From assembly GCA_964533945.1 (NCBI GenBank), contig CAZHPA010000003.1:1-64000 (forward strand): 64,000 nucleotides of DNA, in the 5' to 3' direction. The stretch comes from CAZHPA01 sp964533945 (GTDB taxonomy: Bacteria; Bacillota; Clostridia; Lachnospirales; WRBF01). The position numbers and the translations under genes are program-made. The notes under the pieces are model-generated. The model did not search any database. It worked only from the letters and a program-made list of their open reading frames with translations, and was not told where the DNA came from. This document shows positions 33,657 through 41,880 of this stretch, one piece after another (the first letter of the stretch is position 1; each line of letters opens with the position of its first letter).

Positions 33657-34880
33657 TTATCTTAAAGACATTTCGCTAATTCTTTCAATTGCTTTTTTAG
33701 TATTTTCTGCACTTCCAAATGCCGTTAATCTAACATATCCTTCGCCGCTTGGCCCAAACCCAACACCCGGAGTTGTTACAACAAATACTTCATTTAAAAG
33801 TTTGTCGAAAAATTGCCATGATGTATAACCGCTTGGAACTTTTGCCCAAATATATGGGGCGTTTTGTCCGCCAAAAACAGTAAGCCCTGCTTTGGTTAAA
33901 CCTTCCCTAATTACGAAAGCATTTTTCATATAATAATCTATAGTTTCTTTAACGGCTTTTTGCCCTGCTTCTGAATAGACGGCGGCCGCTCCTTTTTGAA
34001 TAATATATGAAACACCGTTATATTTTGTAGATTGGCGACGCAACCATAATGAATTTATACTAACACCTTCAACTACAAGTTCTTTTGGAATAACAACATA
34101 TGCGCAGCGTGTTCCTGTGAAGCCGGCAGTTTTTGAAAAGCTTCTAAATTCAATAGCGCAGCTTTTAGCGCCTTCAATTTCAAAAATGCTGCGAGGTAAG
34201 CTGTCGTCGCTTATAAATGCTTCATATGCGGCATCGTATAATATTATAGAGTTATTTTTTTGCGCATATTCAACCCAATTTTTTAAATATTCTTTTGTTG
34301 CAACTGCTCCTGTTGGGTTATTTGGAAAGCAAAGATATATTAAATCTGCCTTTTTAGAAGCTGGAATTTCTGGCAAAAATCCATTTTGTTCTGTGCATTC
34401 CATATATATTATATTGCTCCATTTGCCGTTTTCTAAAAGTTCGCCGGAACGTCCACCCATTACGTTTGAATCGACATATACAGGGTACACAGGGTCGCAG
34501 ACAGCAATTATGTTGTCTGTTCCAAAAATGTCGCCAATGCAACTTGTATCGCTTTTTGCACCGTCGCTAACAAATATTTCTGAAATGTCAATATTAACGC
34601 CACGTGATGCAAAGTCGTTGTCTGCTATTAGTTTACGTAAAAATTCATAGCCTTCATATGGGCCATAGCCTTTTAAGCCTGCTTCTGTTAGCATTTCGTC
34701 TGCTGCTTCCTTAATTGCGCAAACAACAGCTTGAGAAAGGGGGCGTGTTACATCGCCTATTCCTAAGCGAATTATTTCTTTTGTTGGGTTTTCTGCAGCA
34801 AATTTTGAAACTTTTGTACTAATATCTGCAAATAAATAATTTCCCGGTAGTTTTGTATAATTTTTGTTAATTGTAGCCAA
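33657..34880 (-). CDS. dapL: LL-diaminopimelate aminotransferase
   Basis: The product is 407 residues of the fold-type I PLP family. Signatures seen: EIIRLGIGDVTRPL near the N-terminus, YPVYVDSNVMGG, YLCFPNNPTGAVATKEYL, and the PLP lysine in FRSFSKTAGFTGTRCAYV. It converts tetrahydrodipicolinate directly to LL-diaminopimelate, skipping the acylated route. With dapF (35513) it supplies meso-diaminopimelate for peptidoglycan and lysine. The start is TTG 34880 behind AAAGGAG. Length matches the family. Confidence 0.95.
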   Translation of the reverse strand: MATINKNYTKLPGNYLFADISTKVSKFAAENPTKEIIRLGIGDVTRPLSQAVVCAIKEAADEMLTEAGLKGYGPYEGYEFLRKLIADNDFASRGVNIDISEIFVSDGAKSDTSCIGDIFGTDNIIAVCDPVYPVYVDSNVMGGRSGELLENGKWSNIIYMECTEQNGFLPEIPASKKADLIYLCFPNNPTGAVATKEYLKNWVEYAQKNNSIILYDAAYEAFISDDSLPRSIFEIEGAKSCAIEFRSFSKTAGFTGTRCAYVVIPKELVVEGVSINSLWLRRQSTKYNGVSYIIQKGAAAVYSEAGQKAVKETIDYYMKNAFVIREGLTKAGLTVFGGQNAPYIWAKVPSGYTSWQFFDKLLNEVFVVTTPGVGFGPSGEGYVRLTAFGSAENTKKAIERISEMSLR

Positions 34881-34971
34881 TGTTAAATCTCCTTTGTATT
34901 TTAAATATTAAGCATATAACTTATTTAAATGATAGAGTAAGCTTTGTAGTTACAGTTGAATTAAATATATT

Positions 34972-35448
34972 TTAGTATCCCATTTCTTTAAGTATTGAAC
35001 TTAACCTACTAAGGCGTTCGCCTAAAAGCTCATCATCTTTGGCAAGCTCTGCGTACAGAAGCTGTATGTCTTCGTCAAGCATTTCATTGTCTGTGCAAAT
35101 AGAAACGTTCATTGCGCCACCTTGCAATGCAATTCTATCTATTTGAATATTATTTTCATCATATAAATTTTTATATTTATATGCTTCCTTAAAATATAAC
35201 TTTGTTCTGCATAGAAATATTGCAAGGTCTACAACACGATGAAGCGGCATTTCTTCTGATTGTCTTGACCATTTTTCTCCTGTATGTCTCCAAACTTTAG
35301 CAGAAGCGCTAACTTTCCCTCTGTCACTCCATTGAGCAAGCCCAATAGACAAGCCTTTTGCATCTGAGCCTTTAATTCTTCCGTCTATTTTATCATATTC
35401 TTCTGAAACTATAACGGGTTTGTGTTTTAGGTTGGTTGGAACTTTCAC
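34972..35448 (-). CDS. Conserved hypothetical protein between dapL and dapF
   Basis: The product is 158 residues, soluble, starting at GTG 35448 after AAAGGGTG. It has a Trp-rich central motif (VWRHTGEKWSRQSEEMPLHR) and an acidic helical end. It may belong to a domain of unknown function seen in Clostridia (perhaps DUF6530); I could not verify that. Its own promoter (35487-35516) overlaps the end of dapF, so it can be expressed apart from the dap genes. No function is proposed. Confidence 0.7.
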   Translation of the reverse strand: MKVPTNLKHKPVIVSEEYDKIDGRIKGSDAKGLSIGLAQWSDRGKVSASAKVWRHTGEKWSRQSEEMPLHRVVDLAIFLCRTKLYFKEAYKYKNLYDENNIQIDRIALQGGAMNVSICTDNEMLDEDIQLLYAELAKDDELLGERLSRLSSILKEMGY

Positions 35449-35486
35449 TATAATATCACCCTTTTTATATTTAGATTACTAAATAT

Positions 35487-35516
35487 AGTATACTACTAAC
35501 TTACTAAAAATGTCAA
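35487..35516 (-). promoter_or_regulatory. Promoter upstream of the hypothetical gene at 34972
   Basis: On the minus strand TTGACA (35511-35516), 18 bases and TATACT (35487-35492). The -35 element overlaps the dapF stop codon. Confidence 0.65.
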
Positions 35517-36352
35517 CAATTAATTTCTCCATCAAAAACAAACTCTGCTCCACCTGCCATATAGACGCAATTATCGTCTTTGCTCCATTTTATATTTAAA
35601 TTTCCGCCACGCAATACAAGCGTTGCTTCCCTTTTTGCAAGCCCGCACAAAACAGCCGCAACTAAAGTTGCACAAGCACCTGTTCCGCAAGCTAACGTTT
35701 CACCAGAACCACGCTCCCAAACACGCATTTTTATTTTGTTTTCATCCAAAATAAAAGCAAATTCAGTATTTATTCTACTTGGGAAAATTTTATTGTTTTC
35801 AAAAAGAGGTCCTAGCTTTTCAATATTTAAATTATCAACATCACTTTCACTTTCCATAAAAACAACGGCATGGGGATTGCCCATTGAAACACAAGTTACT
35901 AAAAATGTTTTTCCGTCAATAGTAAGCGGTTGTTTTATAAATTTTTCCACATTAGAGCTGGCAGTAACAGGAATTTCTTTTGGAGAAAGTATAGGTTCGC
36001 CCATATTAACTTCAATAATTCCTTTTTGGGGGAAAAGCTTAATAATTTTAATTCCTGCAAGTGTTTCAAGCGTTATTGTTGTTTTTGTTGTAAGCCCACG
36101 CTCAAATACATATTTTCCAATGCAACGGGTTGCATTGCCACACATTTGAGAGCGGCTTCCATCTGAATTATACATTTCCATTTTAAAATCGGCAACATCT
36201 GATTTTTTAATTAAAACAAGCCCATCAGAACCAATGCCAAAATGTCTGTCACTAAGTTTTATTGCAAGTTCGCTTGGGTTTTCTATTGTTTCTTCAAAGC
36301 AGTTAACATATATATAGTCGTTTCCTGCTCCTTGCATTTTTGTAAATTTCAT
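35513..36352 (-). CDS. dapF: Diaminopimelate epimerase
   Basis: The product is 279 residues. Both catalytic cysteines are in view: MCGNATRC in the N-terminal half (with YNSDGSRSQ before it) and ETLACGTGACA in the C-terminal half, next to WERGSGE. It interconverts LL- and meso-diaminopimelate without a cofactor, supplying peptidoglycan cross-links and lysine. ATG 36352 follows AAGGAG. It lies upstream of dapL on the same strand, separated by the gene at 34972. Confidence 0.96.
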   Translation of the reverse strand: MKFTKMQGAGNDYIYVNCFEETIENPSELAIKLSDRHFGIGSDGLVLIKKSDVADFKMEMYNSDGSRSQMCGNATRCIGKYVFERGLTTKTTITLETLAGIKIIKLFPQKGIIEVNMGEPILSPKEIPVTASSNVEKFIKQPLTIDGKTFLVTCVSMGNPHAVVFMESESDVDNLNIEKLGPLFENNKIFPSRINTEFAFILDENKIKMRVWERGSGETLACGTGACATLVAAVLCGLAKREATLVLRGGNLNIKWSKDDNCVYMAGGAEFVFDGEINC

Positions 36353-36392
36353 AAATTATTCTCCTTAATATTTTTATAGTTTTACACTAAAT

Positions 36393-36415
36393 ACCGGCAA
36401 CCAAAAGCTGCCGGA
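36393..36415 (-). terminator. Possible terminator after the gene at 36454
   Basis: On the minus strand TCCGGCA and TGCCGG pair around a short loop, followed by TATTTAG. The T run is weak. Confidence 0.5.
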
Positions 36416-36453
36416 TATGGTTTGATTTTATAAAGCTTTTTCATTATAAACTT

Positions 36454-37110
36454 TTAAGCTTTTGCCGAAGCTTCCCATTCATCGAAACCTTTCATAACTG
36501 TATCATAAGTATCCTGGCTAATTTGCGGAAGTTTGCCGCCCCATGCTTTTTCTGCTGCTTCAAAGCCTTTTTCAACAGCTTTTTTTAATGCCGGGATTTT
36601 TGAAGGGTCGCCGCCTGATATTGCCTTGGCAAAGCCTAAAATCCTCTCTGCTGTTTTTTCAACGCTGTAATAGCCGCCTTCCGCTATGTCTTCTTTAGCT
36701 TGTGCTCTTGTTTCTGCATCAATTTCAACGTATGCGTTTTTTCCACTTTTAATTTTAAAAAGCAAGTTGTTAAATTCGTCGCTTATGCTTGCGCCGCTTG
36801 CAACTGCATTTTTCCCTGCCTGCTTTCTAACTAAGCCTTCAATTAGCTTTTTAAGCTTCGATTCGCCTGTTTTGCTTTCTCGAATCATTTGGTCTACAGC
36901 TTTTCTGTCAACAACATATTTTTCTTTTGATGTGCCTTTAGTTTCTGTAGATTTTTCGTAAACTCCTGCTGTTTCATTTCCTGTTGGGTTTGCTTTAGAT
37001 GTAGTTTCATTAGTAGTTGAAGTTTTACTTGTTGAGCTTGCTGTTGTTGATGATGTTGCTGTTGAAGAAGATTGCCATGTTGCGCTTGAAGTAGTGTTAT
37101 CAACGTTCAT
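36454..37110 (-). CDS. Conserved clostridial hypothetical protein with Ser/Thr-rich N-terminus
   Basis: The product is 218 residues from ATG 37110, where AAGGAG precedes it closely; an upstream ATG at 37170 has no such site. The first 70 residues are Ser/Thr/Gln-rich and disordered. The C-terminal 140 residues are helical (KLKKLIEGLVRKQAGKNAVA, DIAEGGYYSVEKTAERILGF, KGFEAAEKAWGGKLPQIS), a pattern I associate with a clostridial family of unknown role. No signal peptide is present, so it is probably cytosolic. I do not know its function. Confidence 0.7.
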   Translation of the reverse strand: MNVDNTTSSATWQSSSTATSSTTASSTSKTSTTNETTSKANPTGNETAGVYEKSTETKGTSKEKYVVDRKAVDQMIRESKTGESKLKKLIEGLVRKQAGKNAVASGASISDEFNNLLFKIKSGKNAYVEIDAETRAQAKEDIAEGGYYSVEKTAERILGFAKAISGGDPSKIPALKKAVEKGFEAAEKAWGGKLPQISQDTYDTVMKGFDEWEASAKA

Positions 37111-37206
37111 GTTATCACTCCTTGAATTTGTATTTACTCCATTATTTCTGTTACGATTATATATCGTCATATATTATAATTTTATTTATTATAAAGTTTA
37201 AACAGT

Positions 37207-37234
37207 TTGACAATTTTAGCAAATTTAGTATAAT
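37207..37234 (+). promoter_or_regulatory. Promoter of the ECF transporter operon
   Basis: TTGACA (37207-37212), a 16-base spacer and TATAAT (37229-37234), 38 bases before the EcfT start. Confidence 0.78.
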
Positions 37235-37271
37235 AAAAAAATAGTTATAATTTTAAAAAAGGGTGTGGCAT

Positions 37272-37952
37272 ATGGACCCCAGAACAAAAATTATATCGCT
37301 GGCAGTATTAAGTATTATTATTTTTTCAACAAATAAATTCTTAGTTATTTTTGGGCTATTTATTTTATTTATTGCACTTTGGAAGTTATGCAAACTTCAA
37401 TTTAAAATTTTAGCTAAATATTTTACGTTTTTAATAAAAATAGTTGCATTTATTGTGCTGACCCAATCTTTTTTTTATAAAAGCCGGCTTTCGTTGGAAG
37501 GTTTTTATTTTGGGCTGTTAGTTGGGTTTAGGTTAATTACGCTAACGGTACTTATGCCATTAGTTACATTAACTACAAAAACAAATATTTTAGCTTTAGG
37601 TTTAATTAAACTTGGGCTAAATTATAAAATTGCATATACAGCAACGGCTTCGCTTAATTTTGTACAAACGTTTACAGAAGAAATAGGCTATATAATGGAA
37701 GCGCAAAAATTAAGAGGAATTACGCAAAAAGGCACATTTATTAAAAAGCTTAAAGTATACAAATTAATTGCAATACCGCTAGTAATAGGGGCTATGTGCC
37801 GTGCAAAATCGGTTGGTGTTGCAATGGACACAAGAGCATTTGGGGCTTTTAAAACAAGAACAAGCATAGACAGCATTAAAATGACTTCAATTGACTATTT
37901 TACATTAGCTGTTGTTTTTATATTTTCGATATTGGTATTTATATTTCGCTAA
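37272..37952 (+). CDS. ecfT: ECF transporter transmembrane subunit EcfT
   Basis: The product is 226 residues from ATG 37272 (typical MDPRTKI opening), with AAGGGTG upstream. About five membrane segments are followed by the coupling region with the conserved Ala-Arg-Gly-type motifs, here EAQKLRGI and AKSVGVAMDTRAFG. It links the two ATPases to the substrate-binding S component. It is first in an operon T-A-A'-S. Confidence 0.88.
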   Translation: MDPRTKIISLAVLSIIIFSTNKFLVIFGLFILFIALWKLCKLQFKILAKYFTFLIKIVAFIVLTQSFFYKSRLSLEGFYFGLLVGFRLITLTVLMPLVTLTTKTNILALGLIKLGLNYKIAYTATASLNFVQTFTEEIGYIMEAQKLRGITQKGTFIKKLKVYKLIAIPLVIGAMCRAKSVGVAMDTRAFGAFKTRTSIDSIKMTSIDYFTLAVVFIFSILVFIFR

Positions 37953-37963
37953 AAAGCCAAAGG

Positions 37964-38812
37964 GTGATTAAACTGATTAAACTTGAAAATATATGCTATA
38001 AATATGCAAATTCTAAGCAATATGCGCTAAAAAACGTTAACTTAGAGTTTAAAAAAGGAGAAACTATTGCAATTATGGGTAAAAACGGTTCGGGTAAAAC
38101 AACGCTTTGCCTAACTTTAAACGGTATAATTCCACATTCTTTTTTAGGAGAATTAACGGGAACAGTTGTTGTTAATGGAAAAAATACATATGAAACTCCC
38201 GTTTATAAGCTTTCTCAAACTGTGGCAACTGTTTTAGATGACCCAGAAACGCAACTGTTTACGCCAACAGTTCAAAATGAAGTTGCCTTTGCGCTTGAAA
38301 ATTTAAATATTTGCCCAAATGAAATTAAGAACAGAATTTGTGAAGCTTTAGAAGTTGTTTCGCTTAGTAAATATGCAAATTATGCCCCAACGCTTCTTTC
38401 AGGAGGGCAAAAGCAGCGTCTGGCAATAGCTTGTGCAATTGCAATGCAATGCCCTATAATTGTTTTAGACGAGCCAACATCACAGCTTGACCCTTTGGCA
38501 ACAAGAAAAGTATTTGAACTACTTGCAAAAATTAAAAGCAATTATAATACAACAATTATAATTGCAACTCACGAAAGTGAGCAAGTTGCATATTTTGCTG
38601 ATAAAATATGCCTTTTAAAAGATGGGGAAGTTTTAGCACTTGATAAACCAAGCGTTGTTTTTAGGTTAAATGAAATAAAACCTCCTCAAGTTTCACTTCT
38701 TGCAAAATTTTTAGAAAAAAACAATGCACCACTACAAAATTTTCCAATAACTAAAGAGGAGGCGTTTTCAGAAATTGTTGGACAATATTGCTTTAAAGGC
38801 TTTAGAAATTAA
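37964..38812 (+). CDS. ecfA: ECF transporter ATPase, canonical
   Basis: The product is 282 residues. Walker A GKNGSGKTT, the Q-loop DDPETQLF, the signature LLSGGQKQR, Walker B IIVLDEPTSQLDP and switch ATHES are all intact. It energises the ECF complex together with the ATPase at 38775. The start is taken as GTG 37964; the ribosome site AAAGG is close to it, so a slightly later start is possible. Its end overlaps the next gene by 38 bases. Confidence 0.9.
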   Translation: MIKLIKLENICYKYANSKQYALKNVNLEFKKGETIAIMGKNGSGKTTLCLTLNGIIPHSFLGELTGTVVVNGKNTYETPVYKLSQTVATVLDDPETQLFTPTVQNEVAFALENLNICPNEIKNRICEALEVVSLSKYANYAPTLLSGGQKQRLAIACAIAMQCPIIVLDEPTSQLDPLATRKVFELLAKIKSNYNTTIIIATHESEQVAYFADKICLLKDGEVLALDKPSVVFRLNEIKPPQVSLLAKFLEKNNAPLQNFPITKEEAFSEIVGQYCFKGFRN

Positions 38813-39590
38813 TAATTTAACATATGTATATGAAAATGGTCATAAAGCACTTGACAACATAAACTTTAACATTGAAAAAAGCGAATTTGTTGCAGTTGTT
38901 GGGCAAAACGGTTCAGGCAAATCAACGCTTTTAAAAAATATTGTAGGATTGTTAGCGCCAACATATGGCAACATTTATATAGATGGAAGCGATGATAGAA
39001 ATATATTAAATATTGCAAAAAAAATTGGCTTTGTTATGCAAAACCCAGATAGACAACTATTTTGTGATACGGTTGAAAATGAAATATATCTTGGGCTTGA
39101 AAACTTTGGGTTTTCAAAACACCAAATTAAAGAGCGGCTAGAACAAACCATTACTTGCTTTGAGCTTGAAAGTATTAGAAAAGAGTTTCCGTTTGCGCTC
39201 CCTAAATCAAAACGCATGAAAATTGCTATTGCTTCTGTTGTTGCTATTGGTGCTGAAATTTTAATATTAGATGAGCCAACAAGCGGGCAAGATTGTGATG
39301 GCTGCTTAATGATTATGAGCATAGTTAAAAAGCTTCATGCCGAAGGAACAACAATTATTTTTGTAACGCACAACATGGAACTTGTTGCCGAATATGCAAA
39401 CAAAGTTATAGTTTTAGATGAGGGGAAGATTTTAGTTGATGGCAATTGTAAAAAAGCTTTTGAATTTATAACACCTCCTCAAATTACACAATTAGGAATC
39501 GAACTTTCAAATGCTATGCCAATTGGTAATAAAATTTCATTAACAGTTGATGAATTGGGCACTAAAATTTTAAAAAGCTTTAAAAAATAA
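38775..39590 (+). CDS. ecfA: ECF transporter ATPase with degenerate signature motif
   Basis: The product is 271 residues, starting at TTG 38775 inside the previous gene. Walker A (GQNGSGKST), Q-loop (QNPDRQLFCDTVENEI), Walker B (ILILDEPTSGQD) and switch (THNMEL) are normal. The signature, normally LSGGQ, reads LPKSK (FALPKSKRMKIAIAS). Since each ABC site needs the signature of the partner, one of the two ATP sites of the pair should be weak or inactive. The heterodimer is therefore asymmetric. Confidence 0.9.
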   Translation: MLDNIALKALEINNLTYVYENGHKALDNINFNIEKSEFVAVVGQNGSGKSTLLKNIVGLLAPTYGNIYIDGSDDRNILNIAKKIGFVMQNPDRQLFCDTVENEIYLGLENFGFSKHQIKERLEQTITCFELESIRKEFPFALPKSKRMKIAIASVVAIGAEILILDEPTSGQDCDGCLMIMSIVKKLHAEGTTIIFVTHNMELVAEYANKVIVLDEGKILVDGNCKKAFEFITPPQITQLGIELSNAMPIGNKISLTVDELGTKILKSFKK

Positions 39591-39632
39591 GGAAGCAAAA
39601 AACAAGAAATAGAAAATAAGGAGATAACAACT

Positions 39633-40337
39633 TTGAAGTTAGCAGATAAAAAAATACATCTTTCAATAATAGCCGTTTTTGCCGCAATTATGGCAGCTTC
39701 CCATGCTGTTCCTGCAATTCCTTTAATAGGAGTTGGGGGAACATTTTCGGTAAGTACGGCACTATTTCCGCTTGCAGGAATTTTGTTTGGCCCAATATAT
39801 GGGGCATTGTGCGCCGCAATAGCCGGCGTTATAGGGCAAATGGCAGCGCCGCATGTTGCCTGGCTTGGAGCTTTTACGTTTATAGTAGGAACAATTAACG
39901 CTTTTGCAGCAGGACTTGTAAGTCGTGGCAAATGGATATATGCCGCAACAATTTTAGCCGTTGGTACATTGCTTTGGTTTTCAAATCCAATAGGAAAATC
40001 AGTACCTCAATTTGCCATTTCGTTTTACGGTTTAGGGTTTATTGCAATTGTTGTTGGGGGAATTTTTGCTAAAAAATGGTTCGTTTCTGATAACCCTTTT
40101 TTACAAACTATGGCAATTTTTCTATGCGCTTTTTCAGGTTTTGCAAGTACTGCATCAATTGCAAATTATTTAAGCCTTATAATATTTAAAACTCCGGCAG
40201 AAGTTTGGACTGTTTTAGCTGTTGTATCACCTATGGAACGCTGTGTTTTTGGCGTTGCAACTGCTGTTGTTGGTGTTCCGCTTTTGTCTTTATTGCCTAA
40301 AGTTGGAATATTAGTTGGCCCTAGCCTTGCTGAATAA
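39633..40337 (+). CDS. ECF transporter S component
   Basis: The product is 234 residues, about six membrane segments, starting with TTG 39633. Features include HAVPAIPLIGVGGTFSVSTA, PLAGILFGPIYGALCAAIAG and a basic loop before MERCVFGVATAVVG, consistent with the Ala-motif-bearing S component fold. The substrate is not evident: no riboswitch or biosynthesis gene indicates a vitamin. It is the last transporter gene of the operon, before an amidohydrolase. Confidence 0.78.
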   Translation: MKLADKKIHLSIIAVFAAIMAASHAVPAIPLIGVGGTFSVSTALFPLAGILFGPIYGALCAAIAGVIGQMAAPHVAWLGAFTFIVGTINAFAAGLVSRGKWIYAATILAVGTLLWFSNPIGKSVPQFAISFYGLGFIAIVVGGIFAKKWFVSDNPFLQTMAIFLCAFSGFASTASIANYLSLIIFKTPAEVWTVLAVVSPMERCVFGVATAVVGVPLLSLLPKVGILVGPSLAE

Positions 40338-40348
40338 ATAAATTAAGT

Positions 40349-41158
40349 ATGATAATTGACACCCATGTTCATGTAACACCGCCGGATATTATAAAAGATT
40401 ACAAAAAAATAGGGCTTAAAGAACCATATTTTGAATTGCTTTCAAGTAGTCCTCAAAACAAGTTTGCAACTGTTGAAGACGTTATTTGTGAAATGGATAA
40501 ATGCGAAGTTCATAAGTCAGTTGTATTTGGGTTTTCATTTAATGATATAGGACTTTGTAAATATGTTAATGATTATGTTATAAGTGAAGTTAAAAAATTT
40601 CCTGATAGATTAATTGGCTTTATGTCTATTTCACCTAATGAAAAAAATATTGAAGATGAAATATTAAGGTGTTATGAATGCGGCTTAAAAGGCGTTGGAG
40701 AACTGTTCCCGTTTGGGCAAAACTTTGATATTGGAAGCTATGAGCAAACTAAGCGCTTTGCAACGCTTTGCGAGCAATTAAATATTCCTGTAATTGTTCA
40801 TGCGAACGAACCTGTTGGACATTATTATATAGGCAAAACAAATACGCTGCTTTCATCTTTTGAAAAGTTTGTATATAACTATGAAAATTTAAAAATCGTT
40901 TTTGCACATTTTGGTGGCGGACTTTTATTTTATGAGCTTATGAAAGAAATTAGGCAAAAATTTAAAAATGTTTATTACGACACTGCTGCTTCGATTTTTC
41001 TATATGATAAAAAAATATATGATGTTGCAAAAAGCATAGGTATACTTGATAAAATTGTATTTGGAAGTGATTTTCCGCTTGTTTCTCCAAAACGGTACTT
41101 CAAAGACTTTGATTTTAGTGTTTTAAGCGAAAATACTAAAAGGTTACTTGGCATATAG
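40349..41158 (+). CDS. Amidohydrolase (amidohydrolase 2 family, TIM barrel)
   Basis: The product is 269 residues. It opens with the metal motif DTHVHVTP (HxH) and shows later ligands in IPVIVHANEP, IVFAHFGGG and VFGSDFPL (catalytic Asp). These are the marks of the Amidohydro_2 group of hydrolases and decarboxylases. It begins 11 bases after the S-component gene, so it may act on the imported compound. The substrate is unknown. Confidence 0.85.
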   Translation: MIIDTHVHVTPPDIIKDYKKIGLKEPYFELLSSSPQNKFATVEDVICEMDKCEVHKSVVFGFSFNDIGLCKYVNDYVISEVKKFPDRLIGFMSISPNEKNIEDEILRCYECGLKGVGELFPFGQNFDIGSYEQTKRFATLCEQLNIPVIVHANEPVGHYYIGKTNTLLSSFEKFVYNYENLKIVFAHFGGGLLFYELMKEIRQKFKNVYYDTAASIFLYDKKIYDVAKSIGILDKIVFGSDFPLVSPKRYFKDFDFSVLSENTKRLLGI

Positions 41159-41176
41159 CATATAAAGGAAAGCAAA

Positions 41177-41749
41177 ATGGACATTAAGTTAAATAACATT
41201 TGTAAGAGTTATAAGGAAAATACAGTTTTAAATAATTTCAGCGCAACAATTAAGCAATCAGGGGTAACGGCTTTTTGTGGTACTTCAGGCTGCGGCAAAA
41301 CAACGCTTTTAAATATTTTAATGGGTATCGAAAAAATGGACAGAGGCAATATAGAAGGGCTTTCAAATAAAAAAATATCTGTTGTTTTCCAAGAAGATAG
41401 GCTTTTAGAATGGGATACCGTTTTAAACAACATATTATTTGTTATGAAAAAAAGAGATGCTGAATTTGCAAAACATGTGTTAAGTTCTGTTTTGCTTTCA
41501 GACTGCGCTAATTTAAAAGCTAATGAATTGAGCGGAGGTATGAAGCGGCGAGTTGCAATTGCAAGGGCTTTAGCAGTTTGCGGTAATTTGCTTGTGCTTG
41601 ATGAACCGTTTTCGGGAATTGATGATAAAACTAAAATTCATATTATGAATTTAATTAAAAACTATAGTGAAAACAATGCTGTTGCTTTTGTTAGCCATGA
41701 TTTTGGCGAAATTAAATACTTAAACGCTACTGTGTATAACATGGTTTAA
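41177..41749 (+). CDS. Orphan ABC ATPase, short
   Basis: The product is 190 residues, shorter than the 240 to 260 typical of SsuB/TauB-like ATPases. All motifs are in place: Walker A GTSGCGKTT, Q-loop VFQEDRLLEW, signature ELSGGMKRR, Walker B LLVLDEPFSGID and switch VSHDF. The C-terminal regulatory part is missing. The VFQEDRLL motif suits nitrate/sulfonate-type importers. No permease or binding protein is next to it, so a partner lies elsewhere or the gene is a remnant that joined the ECF operon. Confidence 0.85.
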   Translation: MDIKLNNICKSYKENTVLNNFSATIKQSGVTAFCGTSGCGKTTLLNILMGIEKMDRGNIEGLSNKKISVVFQEDRLLEWDTVLNNILFVMKKRDAEFAKHVLSSVLLSDCANLKANELSGGMKRRVAIARALAVCGNLLVLDEPFSGIDDKTKIHIMNLIKNYSENNAVAFVSHDFGEIKYLNATVYNMV

Positions 41750-41880
41750 TTCCAGAAATTACATAATATTCCTTAGTTTTAATATACAAAATTGGGTAAT
41801 ACTAAGCTTGTAACAAAAGCTATAAGACCAAAGCTTTAAAAACTAAAGATATTAAAAGAAATTAATGGAGGAATTAAACT

